The notes: generated from the sequence alone by a model not told the origin. DNA of 12,151 bases from Pavlovales sp. CCMP2436 (GCA_026770615.1 MU631491.1:48230-60380), one strand, 5' to 3'; positions 1 through 7,906 are shown, counted from the first letter of the stretch. Made by a program: numbers and translations.

Positions 1-91
1 CTCCGCGCTCCGCGCGCTCCGCGCGCGCCGCGCGCGCCGCGAGGCGCGCGCGCGCTGCGCGCGCGCGAAGTTGCGCGCTACGCGCGCAACT
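1..91. repeat. Alternating CG tract ending in a perfect hairpin
   Basis: Positions 1-68 are almost pure alternating C and G, a composition able to adopt Z-DNA. It runs into a perfect inverted repeat at 69-91: ten-base arms (AGTTGCGCGC and its complement) around the loop TAC. The 15-base core GCGCGCTACGCGCGC recurs in the hairpin at 238-262. No coding sequence is recognisable here. The role is unknown; such tracts are also prone to assembly error. Confidence 0.7.
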
Positions 92-121
92 AATAATCGT
101 GTTTATTACATATAAATATCC

Positions 122-215
122 CGACTAAGGCACGCAGCAGGCAATGGGCGACGCAGCGCTCAGACGAGCAAAACATTCAGAACAGTCAGACGCCAGCTTG
201 AATCCCTATCAGTAT
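122..215 (+). mobile_element. SINE-like copy 1 (94 bp) with 12-bp target-site duplication
   Basis: The segment is bracketed by perfect direct repeats ATATAAATATCC at 110-121 and 216-227. The same sequence recurs on the minus strand at 7315-7367 and 10349-10379, and in an interrupted form at about 10046-10314. Read on this strand, all copies share the 3' end (GTCAGACGCCAGCTTGAATC, then CCTATCA) while their 5' ends stop at different points. Each clear copy has its own flanking duplication. A constant 3' end, variable 5' truncation and copy-specific duplications are the hallmarks of LINE-mobilised retroposition. CTTGAATCC is only weakly like a pol III B box, so a tRNA origin is a guess. Confidence 0.72.
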
Positions 216-237
216 ATATAAATATCCAATTAACGGC

Positions 238-262
238 GCGGCGCGCGCTACGCGCGCGCCGC
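238..262. repeat. Perfect 11-bp-arm GC hairpin
   Basis: Arms 238-248 (GCGGCGCGCGC) and 252-262 are exact complements around the loop TAC. The hairpin shares its core and loop with the one at 69-91, and the two bracket the SINE-like copy at 122-215. Confidence 0.75.
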
Positions 263-303
263 ACTGTTAACTCTCTCTCAGGGCCCCACGGATAACTTAC
301 GGC

Positions 304-321
304 CGGGGGCCCGGGCCCCCG
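304..321. repeat. 18-bp perfect palindrome
   Basis: CGGGGGCCCGGGCCCCCG reads the same on both strands, with no spacer. It sits in a larger GC block (about 300-345) within the part of the left inverted arm that has no counterpart in the right arm. No function can be assigned. Confidence 0.7.
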
Positions 322-383
322 CGGGCCTCCGGCCCGGGACCCCACGAATATTCTCCGTACGTTACGCCTATTCTAAGAGCCGG

Positions 384-516
384 GCCGGGGGTGGGCCTCG
401 GGTGCAGGACTTTGGGATGCGGGAAATTGCAGGGGTGCTGGCTCATGATTGTGTTTTGGCAGCTTTGAGTTCGCTGGCTCATATTTGGTTTTGGGTTTCT
501 TGCCGCCCGAGTGGTG
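384..516 (-). repeat. Left arm of a large inverted repeat bracketing the LINE
   Basis: The reverse complement of this segment matches 7100-7232 without a gap (paired coordinates sum to 7616). I count about ten mismatches in about 133 bases, concentrated toward the outer end. Most mismatches change the encoded residue when either arm is translated, so it is probably not coding. The right arm lies just after the last LINE reading frame. The simplest reading is that both arms are LINE 3' sequence and that the left arm is a 5'-truncated copy in the opposite orientation. Confidence 0.8.
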
Positions 517-1332
517 GTGGTGTGGGGGCCGTCCTGGCCATCAGGCATCTGCATGAGGCGTTCGCCTTCATGCGGAGCTTTTTGTTCCACGGTGCTCGGG
601 CGATCCAGAGCCCGACTACGGCCCCCTCATCAGCTCCATTCTGTGCTCGAGGAGCACATACCATCGGGCGCGCGCCGCCTCCTCGGTGCGCCGGCCGGCG
701 CCCGTGCCCAAATTCGCCTACTTTCGCTAAAGCGCTCCGTCCACCTTCTCGCTGGGCTCGAGGAGGCGTCCCACGCGGCCGTCGCGCAGCGCACGGGCCT
801 GCACGCACACGTGGACTCGCCGTCCTCGCTCGACGGGCCGCGCGCTACGCGCCTGCACGCCACACGAGCGCCGCTTCGGCGGGGTGCGCTTGTGCGCTCG
901 TGTGCAAGCACCCACGTGCGCCCCTTGCGAGAGGCGATGCGGCGGTACGCACAGCTGGTGGGTGCATTGCGATCGCGCAATGGCGGCCGATCTCGCCGCA
1001 CGCGCGCGGCGGTGCGAGCGTTGTGGGCTTCCTCATCGCTAGCTCGCAGCTCAGACGACGCGCGCTTCGGTTTGCACCTTTGGCCATTGCTGTAAGCTAT
1101 TACTGTTCGGAGCATCCGTGGGACTGTGCCGGTGGGGGAGAGGCGGCTTCTGTGGCAGGCCCTGTCCGCGCCATGGCTGAGCACTGGCTGGAAGACTGCG
1201 TGGTCTGGCATCGGGGGGCTGCGTCTGCGGCTGGGTTTGAAATTGAACCCTGCACCCTTCCGGGCCTTCGACGGGTGCACGGCTCGCTCGCATGACCGAG
1301 TGGGCAGCTGTCAGCTGATAAGCGGGGCGCAT
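517..1332. other. GC-rich stretch without a recognisable gene
   Basis: Long open frames occur here in several frames on both strands at once (for example plus-strand 402-1295 and 511-1095, and minus-strand 630-1280). That is expected from high GC content and few stop codons rather than from coding. Their translations are Arg/Ala/Ser/Pro-rich and I recognise no domain. No tRNA or rRNA was seen. The motif CGCGCTACGCGC appears again at about 840-850. Confidence 0.6.
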
Positions 1333-1421
1333 GAGTCTTATCGCATCCCGGGATTGGTATGTGTGCGTATGGTTTCCTGCGGCCGCTGCGAGTGTGGTTG
1401 ATTTAGTCATTCATAGTGTGG
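1333..1421 (+). repeat. Dispersed repeat R2, copy 1 (about 90 bp)
   Basis: It matches 7899-7990 in the same orientation, with scattered substitutions and a few indels. Both begin GAGTCTTATCGCATCCCGGG and end TCATTCATAGTGTGG, and both include GCGGCCGCTGCGAGTGTG. Similarity stops abruptly on both sides. This copy lies just upstream of the LINE. No coding potential or known family is recognised. Confidence 0.75.
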
Positions 1422-1466
1422 CCACCAATCACACAAAATCGGGTAGACGTTCATACGATATAATAC

Positions 1467-1553
1467 GCGCGTAGGAGCCTGCGTCGGAGCGCTAAGATCA
1501 GCCTCACTTGAACTTGAAACGTACCGCCAGCCCGAACCCCCCTACGTTAATAT
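1467..1553 (+). repeat. 87-bp direct repeat, copy A, at the LINE 5' boundary
   Basis: It matches 4218-4304 in the same orientation, with about six substitutions in the first 85 bases. The central run around CGTACCGCCAGCCCGAAC is identical. It runs directly into the endonuclease reading frame, where the LLQDT motif starts at about 1558, and the frame through it is open. It may therefore be the 5' coding end of the surviving LINE rather than a separate insertion. Copy B breaks the reverse transcriptase. Confidence 0.82.
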
Positions 1554-2654
1554 AATACTCTTACAGGACACCTCTTAAAAAAGACCCTTAGTTGCCCTAA
1601 ATACATGGGTGAAGAATATAGGGTATACTATGATGCATAGCTGAAATCAGTAGGCAGAGGAGTGGCTATCGCAATAAGTAACTCCTTGGGAGCTACAAAC
1701 ATTACATATGGCACGGGCATTAACAAGATTGCCCCAGGCCGCTTTATAACCGGAGACCTTACATTCCAAACACAAAACGGAGAAATAAAGACCATAGAAA
1801 TCACAAGCTTCTATGTCCCATGCGAAAAGAAAGACAAACGACCTTTCCTAGACATTTTAGGACCATACCTCCGAGCCCGATCCAACAGAGACGGCTTCGC
1901 CCGCATAGCAGGCGGAGACGGCAATGGCATATGGGAACCAAATGAATGGATACGTAAAGACGGCACATCCAGTGACGACAATTGCGAAGAGGCCAGCGCC
2001 TTTAGGACATGCATGGAAAGCTGCCCAGACTTGTTTAATCAGAAACCATCAGGGTCCTCCTGCCCAGAAACTCAGCCAACACACGAATACGCCCAAGGGA
2101 AGGCATTGGAAGGAAAGTCACGTATTGACTACCTTTTTATGAACGCACACCTAGAGAAATGTGTGCGGCACACCTCTCCCTTGGAACAAATTTGCGTCCC
2201 TACTGTTACAACCGAAGAAAAGAAAGTAATAAGCGTCCTCTACTGGATCAAAACCACTATCCCGCTCCAGGAGCTAGGCGACATTGTCCGACCGATACAG
2301 AGAATACACCTCCTCCCACATCGCATCAAAGTGGACTTGGCAAATCCCACTGAGCGATTAGGAGCGGTCGAGCTAATCCGCCCTGCATTGGAAGCTTGGT
2401 TTACTGCACTATCCCCGCAAATGCGAGGAGCATACATAGAAAAAGGAGTCCTTACGGAATTATCAGCTGCTCGCGAATGGCAAGCGTGCTCGCTTACCTT
2501 GAAAGATGCATTAGACCAATTAGTTGAATTCACTGGTCGGACAGTTCAGGACGCCATAGGACAACCTGGCCTTGCAAGACTAGGCAAGCAGCCACGACCA
2601 GGCCGTCCCTGCCGAAATAAAACGTGGTCACCAGAAGCAGGCCCGCACGCATAA
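1504..2654 (+). pseudogene. LINE endonuclease domain (EEP/APE family), decayed
   Basis: In active LINEs this domain nicks the target DNA to prime reverse transcription. An opening piece reads IILLQDTS (about 1552-1575), the position of the family's catalytic LQET motif, with Glu apparently replaced by Asp. It runs into a stop and shifts frame. The next frame reads GEEYRVYYDA, a TAG at 1638, then VGRGVAIAIS. The main open stretch (about 1641-2654) keeps SFYVP, the GGDFN-type motif as GGDGN, and SRIDYLF. The final SDH motif is not intact; LPHRIKVDLANP near 2315-2350 looks like the sequence that follows it. There is no credible ATG: the longest frame opens at a GTG (1662) in mid-domain, so the initiator is missing. 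A linker toward the RT follows. Confidence 0.78.
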
Positions 2655-2940
2655 ATGGATTCGTGGTACAGAAAAGCATTAATAATCACAGGAGATATTA
2701 TAAGCAACATAAACAAAGAACAATGTCACCTACACGGCTAGTGGGGAATTGTGTAATAGCGGTACATACACAAAAAAGATGGTCGATACCTTGAGGCAAT
2801 TTTGTATAATAGCGGACAAGCAACAAGAGGTCCTACCTTAACACCCAGGAGCGGTTTTAAAAAATGACGAACAGAACGACGAGACCACTCTTCAACTGGC
2901 ACGGGACCCGTATCGATCCACAATAGCATCCCTTAGAAGG
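2655..2940 (+). pseudogene. Scrambled EN-RT linker of the LINE
   Basis: About 290 bases between the endonuclease frame (TAA at 2652-2654) and the RT frame (ATG at 2941) have stops in all plus frames. They carry only short basic-looking translations. The two ends resemble inter-domain linker sequence, so this is most likely decayed LINE coding sequence rather than a spacer between genes. Similar short strings around TAATAGCGG occur at about 2755 and 2808. Confidence 0.5.
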
Positions 2941-4218
2941 ATGACCATCCCGCAATTAGAACTCTACAATAGCGAAATCAGAAAACGCATGGCGATACGC
3001 TACGCCAAGTACGAAGCAGCTCAAAAAGTAGCCAACAAAGCAGCGGATGACAGAATTCAAGATGCAATCAACAAAGGCCTATTTCGAGCCGCCACCAACA
3101 ATGCGAGAAAGCTCCTCTACCCACGATCTCTGCAGCAAGGGTTACACATGTTAAAACATCCGACAACAAATAAAGTCACAACAAAGCCAAAAGAAGTCAT
3201 CAGTTTAGCTACAGACTACACTCGAATACTACTAGGCAAAAACCCTCCCCTCCCGCCTACGGGCAAAGCATGGCAAGATCCAAGTGAATGGACTGACCTG
3301 ACTAAATGCTGGACGGACGAAGAGACAACATATGTCCAAGCACTTGCTACTCCAAACGATCTCGTCCGCATAATCATTGCCGGCAAGGCACGCAGCACTC
3401 CGGGACTAGATGGTGTACAATACCTAGCCCTAAAACTGCTGCTACAAGCCGATAATATTGAAAACCACATTGGTGAATTACACACTCTCCTAGCAAACGT
3501 CCTCAACACTACGCTTAAAGAAACGACCCTACCAACCCAACTGGGTACATCAGAAATCGTCTACTTCTACAAGAAAGGTGATCCCACAGAACTTTCAAAC
3601 TACAGAGGCCTCGCACTCCAAAGCGTCATCTACAAATTACTCGCAGCCTTCATGGCGGGACAGCTACTAGGCGCCGCAGGCAGAATGCAGATCCTATCCG
3701 AACAACAGCTTGCGGCCAGAAAAAATGGCAGAGCAGCATACCACGTAGCAGTGATGGCTGCAGCCATAGCTGAAGCACTGGCAGCAGGACGAGAATTACA
3801 CATCATCACTTGCGACATCCAAAAGGCATTCGACGCAGTCCCACGATATGCCCTGTGGAAGGCAATGGAACGTCACGGATACCCACCCGAGACGGTGCGA
3901 CGCGTTTGCATGCTCCAGACATGCACGGGGGCACATGTGCGAACAGACTACGGCAGATCAAAGCACCCGGTTCTCACTTCCATGGGGTGCAAGCACGGCT
4001 GCCCGCTCAGCCCGATCACGTATTGCTTATTTATGAACATGCTTCACCGCCAGCTGGATAAGCAGCCAGGTGGCTACCAACCGACTCCACCGCCAGGCCA
4101 CACTCATAGAAAGCCGTGCAACCCTCTTAAATACCAGGCATACATGGACGATTTAGCACTCTTTGCAGAAAATGCATGCACTATCCACCATTTCTACCAG
4201 CTCCCCACTTCGGCGTAG
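2941..4218 (+). pseudogene. LINE reverse transcriptase, cut off just after motif C
   Basis: The 425-residue frame is a non-LTR reverse transcriptase, which copies element RNA at a nicked target. A helical linker fills about residues 1-140. Then come STPGLDGVQ (motif 1), KKGD at 211-214 and NYRG at 220-223 (motif 2), a QQLAARKNGRA block (motif 3), CDIQKAFDAV with Asp292 and Asp298 (motif A), GCKHGCPLSP at 349-358 (motif B), and YMDD at 401-404 (motif C). YADD is more usual in LINEs. About 18 residues after YMDD the frame meets TAG at the edge of repeat B, so motifs D/E and most of the thumb are missing or unrecognisable. The catalytic aspartates are intact, yet the protein as read could not be complete. 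ATG 2941 is only the first Met after a stop; the original protein continued upstream. Confidence 0.93.
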
Positions 4219-4304
4219 CGCGTAGGAGCCTGCGTCGGAGCGCTTAGATCGGCATGACTTGAACTTGAAACGTACCGCCAGCCCGAACCCCCCTACATTC
4301 ATAT
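4218..4304 (+). repeat. 87-bp direct repeat, copy B, interrupting the RT
   Basis: This is the second copy of the sequence at 1467-1553. It begins at the last base of the RT stop codon and adds an in-frame TGA of its own. It sits where the RT thumb should follow YMDD, so it has replaced or displaced that region. No clear target-site duplication flanks it, which argues against simple transposition and for a template switch or ectopic recombination between LINE copies. Confidence 0.82.
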
Positions 4305-4338
4305 ATTCGAGAACTATGCATGCCTATAGACAACACCT

Positions 4339-5703
4339 ATGGGTGAGCTTGCCCCTGTCCTACTATGGCCAGCCCTAGGCGCCACCCGCCGTGCAAAACC
4401 CAGAGTGGCTTCGGGCACCCCAGCATCAATGAGCGCCTGTAGTGTACTAAACTTGGCAAAACTGCGCAACGCAAGCAATGCCCCCAACTTAAGTGACACA
4501 GACAGACAATTGATAGCCATAAGTGCAGCCGAAGAAGACATATTAAGGACATGCGGCAGCGCTATAAGGGACACGCTTATTGCTCTTCAAAATGCCCTAC
4601 CGATGCATGCAAACACGGCTGCAGTAGCAAAAGCAGCCAAGACCCTGTTCACACAGGAATATAGGCCAACATTTAGGCGATTAAAACACCCGGAGCAGCT
4701 GAAAATATTACGGAAAATCCTGCCCGCACTCACGTCGGCATTATGCGGACCTATGTGCTTCCGGTTCGTCACACGCCACACAACACTCATACATGCACTC
4801 AGACACCAACCACCGACAGCAGAGAAACCACAATTGTGCACTCCCCATTCTGCCGGGGTCGACGGGTCATTTATCAAACCAGATGGAAACGGCAAGGCTC
4901 GAGCAGCCGGTGCGGCGTGTTTTTACGTACTCCCATCACACCACATCCGCGGCACGACACATGCTCCAGAGGCACATATCCTCACCTGCACATTCTCAGG
5001 CGATCAAACGGTTGTCAACGCAGAATGCAATGCGGTCACACTGGCCTTCCAAGCACTGACTCACGAGCAAGAGCTATTCATCGGATGGGACCATGACACA
5101 GGCGTAAAACGCCTAGACTGGCACAGACGGCACCTAGACCGCAACCCCCTTCCACACGGGTTAAAGGATCCCACGAGCTATGATGCAAACCCTCACTTCT
5201 ACCGCCTACGCAGCCTCAAACAACGTGACGAAGCGCACGGACGCTACAGGAATGCGACTCACGCTGTGGCTCATACCAAATCGGATGATGAAGTAGCCAG
5301 AATTCGAAATACCCCGGGAGCGGTATGTCACGATGACGCCTCGAGAGCTAGAATAGTGACAGCAGAGGCGCTAACGAAAGTGACCCAGCTCTTCATCTCC
5401 ACACGAGACAACAACTGGCGCAGCCAGGCTGATTTGCCTCCACACCTCTAACCCCCGGCTGTCATAAAGCTCGTGCAGAACGCATTAAGCGACTGGGGCT
5501 CAAAGGCAGTAGCAGTACACAGAGAAACCGCCACAGTACAGCTCACAAAAAACACGCTCACGGCCCAGTGCTGGGCAATAGCGGCCACTGCGACAGGAGA
5601 CATCATCACCTCCGACCAACGAGCAGCACGACATGCGCTAATAGACAGAGTTGCGAGGGATCGCCTGGAGAAGAGAGGCCCTTCAAACATGCCCCCGGCA
5701 TAG
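4339..5703 (+). pseudogene. LINE RNase H domain and flanks, with one in-frame stop
   Basis: The first 170 or so residues are helical and unassigned; they may be remnants of the RT thumb and connection. An RNase H fold follows: VDGS with Asp175, NAECNAVTLAFQAL with Glu229, FIGWDHD with Asp251/253, and HAVAHTKSDDE with His312, matching the family's D-E-D order and its late His loop. RNase H removes the RNA strand after first-strand synthesis. TAA at 5449-5451 interrupts the frame, but the same frame continues to TAG at 5701-5703, so this was one protein. A frameshift near 5700 then moves coding to another frame. Assignment as RNase H rests on motif order, not on a database search. Confidence 0.8.
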
Positions 5704-6311
5704 GTAGAATGGCCAATGTAGAAGCCATGTGGTCAAAAGGGAGCACGACAGCTCTGCGCCTCCCACAAGTTTGGGGGCAACAGCGACCCACGGAAAAGTA
5801 CACCAAACACATGGCCAGATTGGTACTCGGATCATACCGCCACAATGCCGAGTGGGCAGCAGAATTTCCGGCGATGGCCACCACTACAATTACCATTGAC
5901 GGAAAGTCCGAAACAATGGGCCTCACCTGCCCTCTATGCAAAGCACCCAACTCACAAGACACAAAGCATCACCTATACCACGAGTGCTCGTAAACGGAAA
6001 AGCACCGCCACGACCTCCACCGCTCTCTCTGCAAGGAACTGTCCCCGCGCCTGGGACCCGCCAAATCAAAATCAATGGCGACACACCTGATATCTCGGCC
6101 GGACTACTTCACCGTAAGGGTAGGATTAAGTGTCAAAGAAGAGCCCAGGAAGAAGGACGTCGACACCGGTGACGCACCCAAGCCCGGTGACTTACACTAC
6201 ACTCTCCTACGCCACAGCCTCAGCATGCACAAATCACGCGAAGCGGCAATCGAAGCATCAGCGGCGTCAACCAAGGACAATATATCTATATACTATATAC
6301 GACGCGTATAA
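5704..6311 (+). pseudogene. LINE C-terminal CCHC zinc knuckle and tail
   Basis: After the frameshift the coding frame continues as MANVEAMWSKG and contains CPLC, a spacer, then KHHLYHEC (5928-5987). This Cys-Cys-His-Cys knuckle is typical of the C-terminus of LINE ORF2 and is thought to bind nucleic acid. A TAA at 5991-5993 stops the frame, yet reading through it gives HRHDLHRSLCKELSPRLG, the basic helix that commonly follows the knuckle. The frame then stays open to 6311. The stop is therefore probably a late point mutation. Another frame carries coding-like sequence (YDAYKFKVAMWAAQ) from about 6295 into the repeat tail. Confidence 0.77.
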
Positions 6312-6349
6312 GTTTAAGGTAGCCATGTGGGCCGCCCAGACAGCTGAGC

Positions 6350-6650
6350 GGGCAGCAAGGAAACTGAATCAAAACACAGCACCAGCGGTCATACCACCTA
6401 AACAATACGAGCCCATACCCCCACCAACGGAAGCATCGCTCAAAACAAGGAACCATCAGCCTTACCTCCTATGCAGTATGAGCCCATACCCCTAACGGAC
6501 AGCATCGCCCAAAACTAAAAGGTACCATCATCCTTACCACTCATTTATTACGAACCCATACCCCAACGGACAGCATCGCTCAAAACGAGTTACCAGCGGC
6601 CATACCACGTATGCAGCATGAGCCCATACCCCCAAAGGACACCAGCATAC
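6350..6650 (+). repeat. Tandem repeat, about 72-bp unit, encoding EPIP-type blocks
   Basis: Units start at GAGCCCATACCC or a close variant at 6409, 6480, 6552 and 6620, with spacings of 71, 72 and 68 bases. A partial unit precedes 6409. Shared blocks are GAGCCCATACC, CAGCATCGCTCAAAAC and ACCAGCGG.CATACCAC. The 72-base length is 24 codons, and where frames are kept the units encode EPIPP and IPPKQY-like text. The departures from 72 have broken the frame. This looks like a degenerate proline-rich repeat domain at the LINE C-terminus. Confidence 0.75.
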
Positions 6651-7087
6651 AGGCAACTCCTGCCAAACGAATACGCTTGACTCGCAATCAACCTCCAAAT
6701 AACGAAGACTCACTCCCAGGTGTAGACCCGACCATACCCCCCATGCAGCCTGAGCCCACCCTCAGGCACAGCCGAGGCCAGCCACGCTTACGCATACCAA
6801 TCGTGAAAAAACAAATCCAGAAGAGACCGCTTCGAGTCATACCCCCAAAGTGCATCCAGAAGAGACCGTCTCGAGCCACACCCTCAGCACTACCAGGAGC
6901 AGTCAGTCCCACCATACATCAGGAACCCAAAACAGGACCATCTAGTCACACCATACACCACGAATCCGCAGCAGGCCCGTCAAACAAGCACGCATTAATC
7001 TCGGACAAGCCCGTCAAATCCATACACGAAAATCACCCACGCACAATGCGCTCATCTACCAAACGGGCTTTTGAGACCATCCAGTGA
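6611..7087 (+). pseudogene. Basic proline-rich tail of the LINE protein, probably a remnant
   Basis: This 158-residue frame starts within the last EPIP unit and is rich in Pro, Lys, Arg, Ser and His. It contains a 13-residue tandem repeat: IQKRPLRVIPPKC then IQKRPSRATPSAL, from 39-bp units starting at 6815 and 6854. A looser pair follows, TIHQEPKTGPSSH then TIHHESAAGPSN. There is no domain I recognise and no signal peptide; a disordered nucleic-acid-binding tail is plausible. Since it follows the zinc knuckle and EPIP repeats on the same strand with similar base composition, I read it as the C-terminus of the LINE protein rather than as an independent gene. The ATG at 6611 is then not a true start. 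Confidence 0.55.
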
Positions 7088-7099
7088 ACCACGCTGACA

Positions 7100-7232
7100 C
7101 ACCACTCGGGCGGCAAGAAACCCAAAACCAAATATGAGCCAGCGAACTCAAAGCTGCCAAAACACAATCATGAGCCAGCAAGCCCGCGATTTCCCGCATC
7201 CCAAAGCCCTGCGTCCGAGGCCCACCGCCGGC
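7100..7232 (+). repeat. Right arm of the large inverted repeat (putative LINE 3' UTR)
   Basis: It is the reverse complement of 384-516 at roughly 92 per cent by my count. It starts 13 bases after the last LINE stop, so it is best explained as LINE 3' untranslated sequence. An open frame through it (7134-7394) runs on into the SINE-like copy and is unlikely to be a gene. Confidence 0.8.
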
Positions 7233-7314
7233 AAGGGGTGGGATAGACTGGGTCAGCAGACAAGCCGCGTATATTTGCGATTTCTGTCCCTCGGGGCAAG
7301 AATCGCAATATATG

Positions 7315-7367
7315 ATTATGATAGGGATTCAAGCTGGCGTCTGACTGTTCTGAATGTTGTGCTGGGC
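7315..7367 (-). mobile_element. SINE-like copy 2, short, with 14-bp target-site duplication
   Basis: Flanked by perfect direct repeats AATCGCAATATATG at 7301-7314 and 7368-7381. The inner sequence, read on the minus strand, ends in the same CAGCTTGAATCCCTATCAT as copy 1 but is truncated earlier at its 5' end. Similarity to the family fails in the last few bases before the plus-strand right boundary, so that edge is approximate. Confidence 0.7.
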
Positions 7368-7381
7368 AATCGCAATATATG

Positions 7382-7547
7382 TGATACAGGCTAGTGAAGA
7401 AGTAATGTTTTGTGAGTCGCACAGGTGTGCCGCACTCGCAGACGGTGCTGCATTTTCAGACGACGCGAGGGAGTGCAGTGGAGGTCGGTCAGCGCGCCAG
7501 TCGAGAGTCGTCAGTCGTCGATCGTCGTGTGTCTGAACTGATCAGCG
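7382..7547. other. Unassigned spacer
   Basis: No gene is recognised. An open frame at 7354-7536 is short and has no recognisable domain. The sequence contains a cluster of short GTCGT / TCGTC repeats at about 7505-7530. Confidence 0.4.
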
Positions 7548-7657
7548 GTGGGGACGGTATTCGTGTGCTCGGGGTGGATCCCTGGATCTGAGTGTTTTTC
7601 AACATTTAAATCCAGTGAGATCTTCTCGGGGACGGACTTTTAACTAGAAACTTACAC
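7548..7657 (+). repeat. Extragenic relative of transporter intron 1
   Basis: This 110-bp segment aligns end to end with the 111-bp body of intron 1 (9185-9295). Both start GTGGGGACGGTAT, share GAGTGTTT.TCAAC in the middle, GACGGAC near the end, and finish TTACAC. Overall identity is roughly two thirds to 70 per cent by eye. The transporter exons around intron 1 have no counterpart here, so only the intron body is shared. It also ends near a possible splice acceptor (TTACCAG at 7665), so it could be an intron of an unrecognised or dead gene. No convincing flanking duplication remains. Confidence 0.68.
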
Positions 7658-7689
7658 ATTACCAGGGCGAGCACACAGTCACACAGTCG

Positions 7690-7906
7690 AACACACTCAC
7701 AGTCACACTCACATGCAGTGTAGCCATCATCGTCAGGGCTGATTGCTGCTCAGTGGGGTTGAGCGCCCCCTCCCACTGCAGATATTATGCAAGCCACCTC
7801 CCTCAACGCCTAGGGCGTTTGAGGGTGTGTTGAAGGGTCATACAGCATACTACATAACTAACTAACTAAGCAGATTTTTATTTTATTTTAAGTCAAAAGA
7901 GTCTTA
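7690..7906 (+). repeat. Structured repeat C, copy 1
   Basis: It matches 8048-8255 in the same orientation from the CACA-rich start (TCACACTCAC) to AAGTCAAAAGAGTC. A conserved hairpin lies at 7800-7825: CCCTCAACGCC, loop TAG, GGCGTTTGAGGG with one bulged T. A run of CTAA units (about 7857-7869) follows. No open frame or RNA family is recognised. The spacing of the copies is about 350 bp. Confidence 0.75.

Larger units (their letters stand above)
1467..7087 (+). mobile_element. Degenerate non-LTR retrotransposon (LINE) with EN, RT, RNase H and CCHC domains
   Basis: Domain order along the plus strand is apurinic-like endonuclease (about 1504-2400), reverse transcriptase (2941-4218), RNase H (about 4855-5370), CCHC knuckle (5928-5987), then a proline-rich repeat tail to 7087. 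Several LINE clades carry this architecture (I, R1/LOA and Tad-like groups are known for RNase H); I cannot place it in one. No LTRs are present. Inactivation is clear: in-frame stops at 1638, 5449 and 5991, a frameshift near 1576, a scrambled linker at 2655-2940, an 87-bp repeat at 4218, and a frameshift near 5700. The sense strand is visibly A- and C-rich, unlike the GC-rich flanks. The 5' end appears truncated at about 1467. The true 3' end may include 7100-7232. Confidence 0.9.

Noticed and set aside
297..590. Minus-strand frame whose translation matches a plus-strand frame at 7134 (MSQRTQSCQNTIMSQ)
   Set aside because: The shared protein text only reflects the inverted DNA repeat. Differences between arms are mostly non-synonymous and the right arm has a stop just before the match.
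402..1295. A 297-codon open frame on the plus strand, with overlapping frames of 194 and 216 codons
   Set aside because: Several frames on both strands are open together in GC-rich DNA, the translations are low-complexity and no domain is recognisable. The beginning of the 297-codon frame also lies in the inverted-repeat arm.
1467..4304. The 87-bp repeats as long terminal repeats of an LTR retrotransposon
   Set aside because: They are far too short, lack the usual TG...CA ends, and the enclosed RT is of LINE type with an apurinic-like endonuclease and no integrase or protease.
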